DNA from: an uncultured Elusimicrobia bacterium
Lineage (GTDB): Bacteria > Elusimicrobiota > Elusimicrobia > Elusimicrobiales > UBA9959
Direction: 5' to 3'
NCBI GenBank assembly: GCA_903873295.1
Contig: CAIQNV010000133.1
Span: forward strand, 1 to 33,157
DNA: 33,157 nt
Positions 14,350 to 23,260 of the stretch are shown here, in pieces. Under the pieces are notes generated by a model. It saw nothing but the letters and a program-made list of their open reading frames with translations, was not told where the DNA came from and did no database searches. A program made the translations under genes and the position numbers. The first letter of the stretch is position 1. Every line of letters starts with the position of its first letter.

Positions 14350-15206
14350 CCGGCCCTCGAGCAGACGCAGACCGTGTTTCCCAGCCCCAGCAGGGTGTCG
14401 GCTTTCGTGAGGCGCGCCGCGAGCGACAGCGCGCGCACCCAGGCGGGCAGTTTTCTTTTAAGCGTAAGCGAAAGTCTGTCCTCGTCTCCGGCAATACTGG
14501 TCTGCTCCAGGCTCTCCGCGCGCAGTCCGGCCTCACGGAGAAGGCGGCGGAGCGACGCTGGCGTGAAAAAATTGATATGCCCGTGGTGCAGCGGGCTGCC
14601 TTTATAAAGGCCGAGGGCCTTGCGGACCTTCGCGCGCAGGCCCAGCAGCGATTCATCGGGGACCTCCAGGTAGACCTTGCCGCCTTCGGCGAGCGAAAGT
14701 GTTGCTTTCCTCAGGAATTCAAGCGGCTTGGGCGCGAACTGAAGCACGTCCACGGCCACCAGCAGGTCGAAGCGGCCGTGGTGCTCCGGGCCCGGCAGCG
14801 GGCCGTTCTCCACCCTGCCGGCCAAATTTTTAAAATTATCTAGCAGGCAGCCGTAAAAGACCGGCGAGGCCTCAAAGCCCAGATACGCTCCCGAGGCCGC
14901 CGCTAAATGAGAGGCCAGGCAGCCCAATCCCGCGCCCAGCTCAAGGACCTTCAGCTTTGAAAGCTCTCCGCCGGTCAGGCGCTTTATGCGCTCCGCCCGG
15001 CGCCCGTCCACGCGCAGGCGCGCCTCCAGAAAGCCGGGCTCGGCAAGCCTGTCTATGCATTTGTCCCCGCAGGCGGCGCAGGCGGCCGCGCAGCCGCTGT
15101 AAGGCTCCCTGTACATGAAGCCGCAGCCCGGGCATTTCATGATGTCGCTGTCCTGCGAGCGTAAAAAAAATTCGGGGCGGTCCCCGCCGCAGAGTTCGCA
15201 GGTCAT
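14346..15206 (-). CDS. Class I SAM-dependent methyltransferase with N-terminal zinc ribbon
   Basis: This 286-aa protein starts with C3-x2-C6 and C25-x2-C28, the zinc-ribbon layout common to small-molecule and sugar C-methyltransferases. A second Cys cluster follows (C39, C43, C46, C50). The SAM-binding motif I is VLELGAGLG (87-95), followed by LGFEASP (acidic loop), FDLLVAVDVLQFAPKP and GGKVYLEVPD, as in Methyltransf_23-type enzymes. HHGHINFFTPASLRRLL after the core is typical of that group. Both ends overlap neighbours by 4 bp, so it belongs with the SDR and U32 genes. The acceptor is unknown. Confidence 0.85.
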   Translation of the reverse strand: MTCELCGGDRPEFFLRSQDSDIMKCPGCGFMYREPYSGCAAACAACGDKCIDRLAEPGFLEARLRVDGRRAERIKRLTGGELSKLKVLELGAGLGCLASHLAAASGAYLGFEASPVFYGCLLDNFKNLAGRVENGPLPGPEHHGRFDLLVAVDVLQFAPKPLEFLRKATLSLAEGGKVYLEVPDESLLGLRAKVRKALGLYKGSPLHHGHINFFTPASLRRLLREAGLRAESLEQTSIAGDEDRLSLTLKRKLPAWVRALSLAARLTKADTLLGLGNTVCVCSRAG

Positions 15207-15937
15207 GGTTTGGCTTTCCAGCGGGGCGCGCGCCGCATAAAAGGTTTCAGCAGGAGGTAATGCCAGCGCGCCAGCTTTTCATGGAGGAAGTCCGGCAGGT
15301 TCCGGTAGACGGCGGCCAGCAGCCGCCAATAGCCGGGGATATAGGCGCTGCGCCGTTTCTTCATTATGGCCGTGAACATCTTCCTGCCCGCCCCGCTGCC
15401 TTCGCCGATATAGGCGGGGATTATATTGGTGACGGAAATGTCCGCCCCGGCCAGCGCCGCGTTCTGCCGCAGGCCCTCCAGGTAATTGAACAGGAAGGCT
15501 TTGGAGGCGTTGTAGGCCGGACAGCGCGCGTTGCCGCGGATCCCGCCTATGGAGGAGACGCAGGCGAGCCGGCCGCCGCCGTTCTTCCGGAAATAGGAAT
15601 AGGCCGCGTTCAGCGCGGCGGCGCAGCCGGCGGCGTTGACCGCTATCACCTTTTCCTCCGCGGCCCAATCGGCGTCGGGGTCGTCCGCGTAGAGCCCGGC
15701 GCAGACCGCCACCGCGTCGGCGCCGCCCAGCCCGGCTATCAGCGCCTCTGCCGCGGCGCGGGCGTCCGGGGCCGAAACATCCAGCTTTACCGCGCGCGCT
15801 GCGGGGAAGGCCGCAGAGAAATATTGCAGCGCCTCGTCGCGCACGCCGGTGACCGAAGTCTCCCAGCCCGCGGCGATGAATTCGGCGGCCAGGACCCTGC
15901 CCAGCCCGGAAGTGCCTCCGATTATAAGCGCTTTCAT
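15203..15937 (-). CDS. Short-chain dehydrogenase/reductase
   Basis: This 244-aa classical SDR has the nucleotide-binding turn GGTSGLG (7-13), KLDVS (acidic position after strand 3), N101, S128/S129 and the catalytic Y142-x3-K146 (AYNASK). It would reduce or oxidise a carbonyl/hydroxyl with NAD(P)(H) in the cytoplasm. An Arg/Lys-rich C-terminal segment (KKRRSAYIPGYWRLLAAVYRN) could contact a membrane, as in lipid or polyketide-related SDRs. It is the first gene of the minus-strand train and diverges from the epimerase at 16027 with 89 bp between them. No Shine-Dalgarno is evident before the ATG. Confidence 0.88.
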   Translation of the reverse strand: MKALIIGGTSGLGRVLAAEFIAAGWETSVTGVRDEALQYFSAAFPAARAVKLDVSAPDARAAAEALIAGLGGADAVAVCAGLYADDPDADWAAEEKVIAVNAAGCAAALNAAYSYFRKNGGGRLACVSSIGGIRGNARCPAYNASKAFLFNYLEGLRQNAALAGADISVTNIIPAYIGEGSGAGRKMFTAIMKKRRSAYIPGYWRLLAAVYRNLPDFLHEKLARWHYLLLKPFMRRAPRWKAKP

Positions 15938-15990
15938 ATGGTTGATTCTATAAAATTAGCGGCGTCAAAAGTTACACTTCGCTAAAATAC

Positions 15991-15996
15991 TATAAT
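15991..15996 (+). promoter_or_regulatory. Candidate -10 box for the 16027 operon
   Basis: A perfect TATAAT lies 31 nt upstream of the 16027 ATG in the AT-rich divergent spacer. No good -35 is found at 16-18 nt, so it may rely on an activator or another sigma factor. AGGAAGG at 16014-16020, 6 nt before the ATG, is a strong ribosome-binding site. Confidence 0.45.
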
Positions 15997-16026
15997 TTAC
16001 AAGTTGGGCCTTCAGGAAGGAATAAT

Positions 16027-17028
16027 ATGGGAATCACGCTTGTAACCGGGGCCGCCGGGTTTATCGGCTCGCACCTGACCGAAGCGCTGGTAAGATCGGG
16101 CCGGAAAGTGCGCGCTCTGGTGCAGGAAGACAGCCGCCACCTGGAGTTCATAAAGAAACTGAGCGTCGAGCTGGTTTACTGCGACCTTCTGGACAAGAGC
16201 GGCCTGGAGAAGGCGATGGACGGGGTGGACGAGGTCTTCCATCTGGCGGCCGTGGTGCGCCCGCGGAAATGGTTCTACTCCAGGGCCGGGCTTTTCAAGG
16301 AACTGGACAAGGTGAACCACGAGGGCACCCGCAACCTGGCCGATCTGGCCGGGGGGCGCGTAAAAAATTTCGTTTATTACAGCAGCATAGCCGCCGCCGG
16401 GGTCAGGCCGTTCGTGGACGAGACCAGCGGCGCGCGGCCGGAGACCGAATACGGGAGCAGCAAGCGCAACGGCGAGCTTTATCTTCTGGACCTGCACAGA
16501 AAATCGGGTTTCCCGGTAAAGATAGTGCGCCCTGGCACCGTGTACGGACCCGGGAACCTGCATATGAGTCTGGTTTTCAACTTCCTGAAATTCTCTTTTT
16601 TCCCGTTCTTCGGCAAAGGGAACAATTCGCTGCCGTTCATTTACGTCGACAATATGATCGACGCCACGCTGCTGGTGGCGGAGAAGGCTCCTTCCGGCGA
16701 AACCTATTTCGTAGTCGAGGACCCGATGAGCATGAGGGAGTTTTTCGGCGGCCTGGCCGCGGGCATAGGCAGGAGGCTGAGCGGCTTTTACGTGCCGATG
16801 TGGCTGATCTATCCCGGCTTTTTCCTGAAGGAGGTCATAGAGCGGCTGTTCTTCTTCAGGTTTTTTCCGCTGCGCATGGATATACGGCTCGCTACCGCCA
16901 AAGTGGCCTGCGGCGACTGGGTCTGCGGCAATCAGAAGATAAAAGACCTGGGCTGGAAGCCCGCCGTGGGCCGCGAAGAGAGCCTGCTCAGGACCGCGCG
17001 CTGGTACGCCGACAATAACCTGGTCTGA
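16027..17028 (+). CDS. NAD-dependent epimerase/dehydratase, 3-beta-HSD-like
   Basis: This 333-aa extended SDR has the Rossmann loop G8-x2-G11-x2-G14 (GAAGFIG), YCDLLD after strand 3, FHLAAVVRP, YYSSIAA with S119/S120, and the catalytic Y142-x3-K146 (YGSSK). KIVRPGTVYGPG follows, as usual. The hydrophobic C-terminal part (MWLIYPGFFLKEVIERLFFFRFF) suggests a membrane-associated or lipid-type substrate, in line with the 3-beta-HSD branch, although nucleotide-sugar substrates cannot be excluded. It leads the long plus-strand operon, and the next ATG lies one base after the stop. Confidence 0.85.
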   Translation: MGITLVTGAAGFIGSHLTEALVRSGRKVRALVQEDSRHLEFIKKLSVELVYCDLLDKSGLEKAMDGVDEVFHLAAVVRPRKWFYSRAGLFKELDKVNHEGTRNLADLAGGRVKNFVYYSSIAAAGVRPFVDETSGARPETEYGSSKRNGELYLLDLHRKSGFPVKIVRPGTVYGPGNLHMSLVFNFLKFSFFPFFGKGNNSLPFIYVDNMIDATLLVAEKAPSGETYFVVEDPMSMREFFGGLAAGIGRRLSGFYVPMWLIYPGFFLKEVIERLFFFRFFPLRMDIRLATAKVACGDWVCGNQKIKDLGWKPAVGREESLLRTARWYADNNLV

Positions 17029-17029
17029 T

Positions 17030-18034
17030 ATGTATTTCGAAGCCACCCTGAAAGATAAAGCCCTGAAGTTCTTCAGGCTGGTTTCACGGCGCTACGCCTT
17101 TCCCCCGCGCGACATCACTATAGAGGTTTCCACCAACTGCGGCCAGGGCTGCGCCGTCTGCTTCAGGGAGCCGCTGGGCGTATCCCCGGCCGACATGGAC
17201 CTGGGGCTTTTTTTAAAAGTTCTGGGAGCCATCGCATCGGCCTTTCCCGGCGGGCAGCCCGAATATCTCAACTTTGTCGGGCTCGGAGAGCCTTTCTGCA
17301 ACCCGGAACTGGGCCGCATGCTGCGCCTGGCCCGCGAGACTTTTCCCGGGACCTGCCTGAACGTTTCCACCAGCCTTTCCGTCCTTGACCGGAAAGCTTT
17401 CGCTTCCCTTGTCGAAGAAGGGTTGATAAACCGCCTGAGCGTTTCATTGGACAGCCTTGAGACCGGCAAGGATTTTCACCCCTTTTCGGAGGAGCTGCTC
17501 GCGAACTTCACTTTTCTGAAAGAAGTGAAACCCCGCGGGAAGAATTTCAAGGTCCGCGTGCAGACGCTTATTACCTCGGCTGAACGAGTCACGGCGGCGG
17601 TTAATTTCGCGGCCGTCATGGCGGCGGACGAGATCCAGCTTATGCGGGTGGACCTGCACGCTTTCGGCGGAAAGGCGCCCGTTTCCAGGCCGCCGCTCGA
17701 AGAAGAGCGGGCCATAGTCAGGTCCGCCATGGCGCTGGCCGCCAGGCGCGGCCTGCGCTGCCGGAATAATAATCTTTATAACGCTTTCATGGACATCGCC
17801 TCCGGGCTGGACAAGTTCTGCCTGACCACGGACGACCATGTCTTTATAGACGCGGAAGGGAATGTTCTGCCCTGTTTTTACCTGCGGAAAGTAAAACTCG
17901 GGAACCTGGCCGTCCAGACCCTGGCGGAGATAACGGAGCAGAAGCGCGCCATGGACTTTTACGGGCGGCAGGCGGAATTGTGCCGGGGCTGCGATATTTA
18001 CAAGAAAGAGCACTGCGGAGGCGAGGGCGCGTGA
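17030..18034 (+). CDS. Radical SAM/SPASM protein
   Basis: This 334-aa protein has CGQGCAVC (C37, C41, C44) for the catalytic cluster, GLGEPF (84-89) in the GGEP position, and SVSLDSLE. Its C-terminal SPASM-like region includes FCLTTDDHVFIDAEGNVLPCFY and LCRGCDIYKKEHC. These residues imply a 5'-deoxyadenosyl radical enzyme with at least one auxiliary cluster. It sits between the epimerase and four cobalamin-type radical SAM genes. The stop overlaps the next start as GTGA. Its role is probably to modify the same pathway intermediate; the substrate is not identifiable. Confidence 0.86.
   Translation: MYFEATLKDKALKFFRLVSRRYAFPPRDITIEVSTNCGQGCAVCFREPLGVSPADMDLGLFLKVLGAIASAFPGGQPEYLNFVGLGEPFCNPELGRMLRLARETFPGTCLNVSTSLSVLDRKAFASLVEEGLINRLSVSLDSLETGKDFHPFSEELLANFTFLKEVKPRGKNFKVRVQTLITSAERVTAAVNFAAVMAADEIQLMRVDLHAFGGKAPVSRPPLEEERAIVRSAMALAARRGLRCRNNNLYNAFMDIASGLDKFCLTTDDHVFIDAEGNVLPCFYLRKVKLGNLAVQTLAEITEQKRAMDFYGRQAELCRGCDIYKKEHCGGEGA
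18017..18021 (+). promoter_or_regulatory. Ribosome-binding site that fixes the 18031 GTG start
   Basis: GGAGG lies 9 nt before GTG at 18031, which opens a reading (VKILLVHPPQ) matching the start of the paralogues at 19440 and 20827. An in-frame ATG at 17980 would add 17 unrelated basic residues. Confidence 0.7.
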
Positions 18035-19443
18035 AAATACTGCTCGTTCATCCCCCGCAGGAGCTCGGGCCCGCGCAGCGGAGCCTCGAAAATATCATGC
18101 CGCCGCTGAGCCTGATGTATCTGGCTTCCTCCCTGCAGAAGGCCGGGCACGAGGTTAAAATACTTGATCTTTACGCCGAGCCGCTGCCGCCCGCGCAGGC
18201 TTTGGAAGAGATGCTTCGCTTTAAGCCGGAGCTGGCCGGCTTCTCCACCTATCCCGGCAGCATGGACGAGGCTTACTCGCTTGTAAAAGCCCTCAGGGCC
18301 GCGGCGCCGGGAGTTTTTATCGTCCTGGGCGGGCTCTACGCGAGCTACCTGCCCGAGATAGCTCTTTCGCAGTGCCCGGCCGACGCGGTCGTTCTGGGCG
18401 AGGGTGAGGCGGCCCTGGCGGAATTGGCCGCGGCTGTCGGCGGCGGCGGGGAACTGACAAAGGTGGCCGGTCTGTGCTGCCGTAAAGCCGGCTCGACGTT
18501 CCGCACCGCACCCCGCGCCGTCAGTCCTGAAATAGATTCCCTGCCCTGGCCCGCCTATGACCTTATAAATTTCGACGCCTACCGCCTGCCGCCCACCCGC
18601 GCGGTCACCGGCGGCAGGGTCTCCTCGGTGCTCTCCGCCCGGGGCTGCAATTTCAACTGCAGTTTCTGCAGCCACCATTACGGCTATTTCTGCCGGGTGC
18701 GCTCCAGGCGGCCGGAGGAAGTGGTAAAAGAAATGCGCCACGTGGCCGAAAAATACGGCGTGAAGGAGTTCCGCTTCGAGGACTGCGCTTTTACCGCCGA
18801 GCCGGAGCGCGCGAAAAAGATCTGCGCCCTGCTTAAGGAAAACCTGCCGGGCCTGGCCTGGAACTGCGACGTGCGCGCGGACACGGCTTCCGAAGAGCTT
18901 TTCTCCGCTATGCGGGAGGCGGGCTGCCGCCGGGTCTTCCTGGGCGTGGAGACCGGCTCTCAGAAGATGCTGGGCGAGCTGGGCGCCAATAAAGACATAC
19001 GCCTTGACCAGGTGCGCGAGACCGTGAAGCTGGCTAAAAAGCACGGCCTGCGCATAAACTGCTCTTTCGTCCTGGGCCTGCCCGGCGAGACCCGCGAAAC
19101 AGCGCTGGAGAGCCTGGCTTTCGCGCTGGAGCTGGACCCCGACTACGCCATGTTCTCAGTGCTCATGCCGGTGGTAGGTTCAAGGATCTTCGACCAGGCT
19201 GTGAAAGAGGGTAAGATAGACCCCGTTACCTACCGTGGGGGGCATTACCTTTCCACCTATTCCGACCCCAAAGAAGTGGTGGAGGTGTGCGGCCTTAAGG
19301 CCGCCGAGCTGACGGAGCTGATGCGGCAGTTCAATAAAAAATTCTATTCCCGGCCCGGCTACGCCCTGCGGCGCCTGGCCGCCGTCCGCTCCCTGGCCGA
19401 GTTTAAGAGCCTGGCCTGGGGCGCGCTGCACATTTTCAAATGA
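18031..19443 (+). CDS. Cobalamin-binding-type radical SAM protein, paralogue 1
   Basis: This 470-aa class B-type enzyme has an N-terminal cobalamin-binding-like Rossmann domain (ILLVHPPQ, GHEVKILDLYAE, PELAGFSTY, VLGGLYASYLPE, VLGEGE), without the DxHxxG histidine of classical B12 folds. The radical SAM core follows with C206, C210 and C213 (CNFNCSFC), FEDCAFT, WNCDVRAD and LGVETGSQ. Such enzymes usually methylate or rearrange unactivated carbons. It is closely similar to the 20827 protein: both share CSHHYGY directly after the cluster motif and TASEELF-AM--AGCRRV. The stop overlaps the next ATG (ATGA). Confidence 0.87.
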   Translation: MKILLVHPPQELGPAQRSLENIMPPLSLMYLASSLQKAGHEVKILDLYAEPLPPAQALEEMLRFKPELAGFSTYPGSMDEAYSLVKALRAAAPGVFIVLGGLYASYLPEIALSQCPADAVVLGEGEAALAELAAAVGGGGELTKVAGLCCRKAGSTFRTAPRAVSPEIDSLPWPAYDLINFDAYRLPPTRAVTGGRVSSVLSARGCNFNCSFCSHHYGYFCRVRSRRPEEVVKEMRHVAEKYGVKEFRFEDCAFTAEPERAKKICALLKENLPGLAWNCDVRADTASEELFSAMREAGCRRVFLGVETGSQKMLGELGANKDIRLDQVRETVKLAKKHGLRINCSFVLGLPGETRETALESLAFALELDPDYAMFSVLMPVVGSRIFDQAVKEGKIDPVTYRGGHYLSTYSDPKEVVEVCGLKAAELTELMRQFNKKFYSRPGYALRRLAAVRSLAEFKSLAWGALHIFK

Positions 19444-20825
19444 AAGTCCTGCTTGTAAACCCGCCGCACTCCTTTTCTCCGGAGAACCCTCTGGCCCGGG
19501 CCGGACTTTGCCTGCCGCCCCTCGGGCTGCTCAGCATAGCCGCTTATTTACGGCGGGAGATTCCCGGAACAACGATAAAAGTCATAGACTGGCCCGGCGC
19601 GAAAATGACGTCCGAAAACTTCGCGCGCGAGGTGTCCGCCTTTGCTCCTGACGCGGCGGGGATAAGCGTTTATACGGGCACTTTTACTGCCTCCGTTTCA
19701 GCCGCCGCCGCCATAAAGAAGATCTGCCCCGGCTGCTTTGTCGCGGCCGGGGGCCACCACGCCACCGCCCGCCCCGGGCAATGCCTGGAAAAAGGTTTTG
19801 ACGCCGTGGTGCTAGGGGAGGGGGAAAAAACTTTCTGCGAACTGGTAAAAAGGCTGGCCGGCGGCGCGCCGCTTCAGGGGCTGCCGGGCCTTATGCTCGA
19901 ACCCGGCGGGCCAGCGACAAGACCGGAGCCGCTGGACATGGACCTGCTCCCGTTCCCCGCCCGCGACCTGCTGGACCTGTCGGTTTACCGCCCGGCTCTC
20001 TTCGGATACCGGCGCCTGCCGGTGACCAGCATGGTCACCTCCCGCGGCTGCCCTTTCTCCTGCGGTTTCTGCTCAAAAAGCGTTTTCGGCTCCGTTTACC
20101 GGGCGCAAAGCCCGGCCCGGGTCATGGCGGAAATAAAGGAGCTGGTTGAAAATCACGGAGTAAAAGAGCTCAGTTTTCAGGACGACACCTTCACCGCCGA
20201 CCGCGAAAGGATAATGAAGCTTAGCGCCCTGATAAAAGAAAGCGGGCTGGACCTTACCTGGTCCTGCATGACCAGGGTGGACCTGGCCGATCCGGAATTG
20301 CTGGCCGTTATGCGCGGGGCCGGCTGTTTTTCAATAGCTTTCGGCATTGACGGCTCCAGCGACGGCGCCTGCGGCCTTATGCTTAAAGGCTTCGAGCTTG
20401 CCAGGGCTAAAGACGCCGTGGCCTATGCCCGGGCCGCCGGGATAGAGACCCGCGGTTACTATATCTTCGGCTATCCCGGCGAGACCTTGCCGTCGATGGA
20501 GGCCTCGCTGGCGCGGATACTTGAAATAAACACCGACCATGTCTTCTTCGCCTTCGCCCACCCTTTCTTCGACACGGAACTTTATAAGGAAGCCAAAGAA
20601 AAAGGCCTGCTTGAAGTTACAGATGAGGAACTGCTGGACAGCCATGACAATTCCGAACCGCTCATAAAAGTTCCCGGCGCCTCTCGCGAAGAGCTGGTGA
20701 AATTTTATAAGCGGGCCTACCTGAAATACTACCTGAGGCCGGCGCCGCTGCTGCGCCGTCTCGTTTCGCCGCGCGGCTTGGCCGATTCCTTTAAGGCGCT
20801 GCTATATTTCGTAAGATGGTATTGA
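19440..20825 (+). CDS. Cobalamin-binding-type radical SAM protein
   Basis: This 461-aa protein has the same two-domain plan: VLLVNPPHSFSP, CLPPLGLLSIAAYL, AGISVYTG, AAGGHHATARP and VLGEGEKTF in the cobalamin-type domain, then C204, C208 and C211 (CPFSCGFC), SFQDDTFTAD, WSCMTRVD and FGIDGSS. The GGHHATARP and DDTF wording is that of the BchE/HpnJ-like B12-radical SAM group. It is more distant from its neighbours than they are from each other, so it probably catalyses a different step. It is separated from the 20827 gene by a single base. Confidence 0.87.
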   Translation: MKVLLVNPPHSFSPENPLARAGLCLPPLGLLSIAAYLRREIPGTTIKVIDWPGAKMTSENFAREVSAFAPDAAGISVYTGTFTASVSAAAAIKKICPGCFVAAGGHHATARPGQCLEKGFDAVVLGEGEKTFCELVKRLAGGAPLQGLPGLMLEPGGPATRPEPLDMDLLPFPARDLLDLSVYRPALFGYRRLPVTSMVTSRGCPFSCGFCSKSVFGSVYRAQSPARVMAEIKELVENHGVKELSFQDDTFTADRERIMKLSALIKESGLDLTWSCMTRVDLADPELLAVMRGAGCFSIAFGIDGSSDGACGLMLKGFELARAKDAVAYARAAGIETRGYYIFGYPGETLPSMEASLARILEINTDHVFFAFAHPFFDTELYKEAKEKGLLEVTDEELLDSHDNSEPLIKVPGASREELVKFYKRAYLKYYLRPAPLLRRLVSPRGLADSFKALLYFVRWY

Positions 20826-20826
20826 A

Positions 20827-22302
20827 ATGAAAGTACTGCTTGTCTCTCCGGCGCTGCGCAATATGGACGTGTACCAGGTACGCGCGCGCGGGTGCATGCC
20901 GCCGCTGAACCTGATGTATATGGCTTCGGTGCTGCTGCGCGGCGGGCACGAGGTGAGGATAATAGATCTTTACGCCGAGGGCCTGTCCGAAGAGGAATTC
21001 CTCGCCCGCGCGCGGGCGTTCGGCCCGGAGCTGGCCGGCTTCGCGGCTTATACCGCAAGCTTCGACATGGCCGCCGCCGGGGCGCGGCTGCTTAAAAATA
21101 ATTTCCCCGGCCTTAAGACCGTTGCGGGCGGCATACATGCCAGCTACCTGCCGGCCGCCTCCCTTAAAAGCGGGGACTTCGATTTCGTCGTGGTCGGAGA
21201 AGGCGAAATGACCATGCTGGAGCTGGCCGATAAGCTGGCGAAGAAAGAGGCGGTATCTTCCGTGGCCGGCCTTGCTTACCTGAAGGACGGCAAGGCCTTT
21301 GCCACGGCCGTTCGGCCGCTTATCGAAGACCTTGACGCTCTCCCCCTGCCGGCTTACCAACTGGTGGACCTTTCTAAATATTACCTCGGGATAACCCGCG
21401 CCGTCAGTACCGCGCCGGCGGCTTCCGTGCTTACGATGCGCGGCTGCCCGTATAAGTGCACTTTCTGCAGCCACCATTACGGCTACGGCGGCCGCCTCCG
21501 CAAGCGCGGCCCCGCTGACGTTGTGGCGGAGATGAAAACACTTTACGGCGAGAACGGCGTAAGGGAATTTCAGTTCGAAGATCCCTCTTTCACCTGCGAT
21601 CCCGCCCATGTGAAGGAGCTCTGCCGGCTGATAGTGGAACAAGGCCTGAAAATTTCCTGGAACTGCAATGTGCGCGCGAACACCGCATCCGAAGAATTGT
21701 TCGCCGCTATGGCCGCCGCGGGCTGCCGGAGGGTTTTGCTCGGCGTGGAGTCCGGCTCGCAGGAGATGCTGGACCGGATGAAGAAAGGTATAACTGTTGA
21801 AGCGGTGCGGCGCACCGTGGCGCTGGCTAAAAAATACAGGATGCGCGTCAACGCGGCCTTTATACTGGGCACGCCGGGTGAAACTTTGGAGACCGCGGCG
21901 CAGACCAACGCTCTCGCCCTGGAGCTGGACCCGGATTATGTGATGTTCTCGGTCTATATCCCCAGCCCCGGCGGGGAACTCTTCGACAATCTGGCCGCCG
22001 AGGGAAAGCTGGACCTGGACAAGGTTTACGGCGCTGACTATATAACGGTTTATTCGGAGCGTGAGCCCATGGTGGAACTGAGCTCCGTGCCGGCGGCCAG
22101 GCTGCTGGCCCTGATGGAAGAATATACGCGCGGCTTTTACCTGCGCCCCCGGTATATCTTCAAGCGGCTGAAAACGCTGGCGCTGCCAGGCGAGATAAAG
22201 CGGGTGCTCTGGGGCGTGGCGCTGATCTTCAGCCACAGGTTAAAAAGCCTGGGAGGGAAGCTGGCCGGGCGCAAAGAAAATGAGAACAGCTGGACATATT
22301 AG
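20827..22302 (+). CDS. Cobalamin-binding-type radical SAM protein, paralogue 2
   Basis: This 491-aa protein is a near relative of the 18031 product: MPPLNLMYMASVLLRGGHEVRIIDLYAE, AGGIHASYLP, VVGEGEMTM, then C207, C211 and C214 (CPYKCTFC) followed by SHHYGY, FEDPSFTCD, WNCNVRAN and LGVESGSQEM. Both sit on either side of the 19440 gene, so one duplicated and diverged. The C-terminal tail (FSHRLKSLGGKLAGRK) is basic and could touch a membrane. It overlaps the next gene by 23 bp. Expected chemistry is methylation or C-C bond formation at an unactivated carbon; the substrate is unknown. Confidence 0.87.
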   Translation: MKVLLVSPALRNMDVYQVRARGCMPPLNLMYMASVLLRGGHEVRIIDLYAEGLSEEEFLARARAFGPELAGFAAYTASFDMAAAGARLLKNNFPGLKTVAGGIHASYLPAASLKSGDFDFVVVGEGEMTMLELADKLAKKEAVSSVAGLAYLKDGKAFATAVRPLIEDLDALPLPAYQLVDLSKYYLGITRAVSTAPAASVLTMRGCPYKCTFCSHHYGYGGRLRKRGPADVVAEMKTLYGENGVREFQFEDPSFTCDPAHVKELCRLIVEQGLKISWNCNVRANTASEELFAAMAAAGCRRVLLGVESGSQEMLDRMKKGITVEAVRRTVALAKKYRMRVNAAFILGTPGETLETAAQTNALALELDPDYVMFSVYIPSPGGELFDNLAAEGKLDLDKVYGADYITVYSEREPMVELSSVPAARLLALMEEYTRGFYLRPRYIFKRLKTLALPGEIKRVLWGVALIFSHRLKSLGGKLAGRKENENSWTY

Positions 22303-23260
22303 AAGGCTCTTCCTGCTCTACAGGATCTTCGCCCGGCGCGCCGGGCTTAAACTGCTGCCGCGCCTCGCCGTCTTCGCCTTCAGGCGCTATCTGCAGGGCA
22401 GGAAGGTCCCTCTGACGGTGATGATAGCCGTTACCTGCCGCTGCCAGTGCGACTGCGCGCACTGTTCGGCCAGCGGGCTGTCCGATAACGGAGCCGAGCT
22501 GGCGACCGGCGAGATAAAAAAAATTCTGGAGGAGGCGCGCGCTATCGGCTCGCCGAAGGTCGGCTTTACCGGCGGCGAGCCGCTGCTGCGTCAGGATATT
22601 CTTGAGCTTACGGCTTATGCCTCCTCGTCCGGCCTCAGCGTTTCGATCGATACCAACGGCCTGCTGCTGGACGAGAAAATGGCCCGCGGGCTCAAAGGCG
22701 CGGGCGTTTCCAATATCAATGTCAGCCTTGATTCTTCGGACGCCCGCCGGCATGACCGCCTGCGCAGCTCCCCTGGTTGTTTTGAGGCCGCGGTGAAAGC
22801 TGTCGAAGTCTGCGCGTCGCTGGATATTCCCTGCGTGGTCTCCACCTATCTCACCGACATGGCGGTGGCCGAAGGCCGGCTGGATTCGCTTATAAGCCTG
22901 GCCCGCTCGTCGGGAGCTTCGGCCGTGCGCGCCCTTTTCCCCATTTACACCGGCAAGCTCGGAAACAGGCGCCGCGATCTGCTTTCGGCGGAGCACAAGC
23001 GCCTCTTCTTCGAAAAATACGCCGATCCCGGCTTCGTCTATTCCGAAAGCCCGCTTTACGATTATCTCGCTGGCGGAGTGCAGTGCACCGCGCAGAAAAG
23101 GATAAGCGTCTACGTGGGAGCCGACGGCGGGGTGCGCAGCTGTTACGTCTCAAAAGTTTCCCTGGGCAATGTCAGGGACGGCGGGCTGGCCGCTATTCTT
23201 GAGCGCAGCGGCTATTTCACCGCGGGCGCCGGGCCGGGCCTGGATTGCGGGGCCTGCTGA
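22280..23260 (+). CDS. Radical SAM protein with short SPASM-like tail
   Basis: This 326-aa protein has a basic, hydrophobic N-terminus (to about residue 50) and then TCRCQCDCAHC, in which C55, C59 and C62 form the catalytic CxxxCxxC and C53 and C57 are extra. FTGGEPLLRQD, SIDTNGLLL and VSLDSSDARRHDRLR follow. The C-terminus has VYVGADGGVRSCYVSKVSLGN and stops right after DCGAC, so the final Cys group of a full SPASM domain is missing. The start lies within the upstream gene. The stop and next start share a base (TGATG). Confidence 0.83.
   Translation: MRTAGHIRRLFLLYRIFARRAGLKLLPRLAVFAFRRYLQGRKVPLTVMIAVTCRCQCDCAHCSASGLSDNGAELATGEIKKILEEARAIGSPKVGFTGGEPLLRQDILELTAYASSSGLSVSIDTNGLLLDEKMARGLKGAGVSNINVSLDSSDARRHDRLRSSPGCFEAAVKAVEVCASLDIPCVVSTYLTDMAVAEGRLDSLISLARSSGASAVRALFPIYTGKLGNRRRDLLSAEHKRLFFEKYADPGFVYSESPLYDYLAGGVQCTAQKRISVYVGADGGVRSCYVSKVSLGNVRDGGLAAILERSGYFTAGAGPGLDCGAC

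Noticed and set aside
13129-14607. A 492-codon plus-strand open frame
   Set aside because: It lies antisense to two U32/UbiV-like genes with conserved motifs and has no recognisable domain; high GC opens such frames.
20791-22236. A 481-codon minus-strand open frame
   Set aside because: It is antisense to the cobalamin-type radical SAM gene at 20827 and its composition is that of a reverse-strand shadow.
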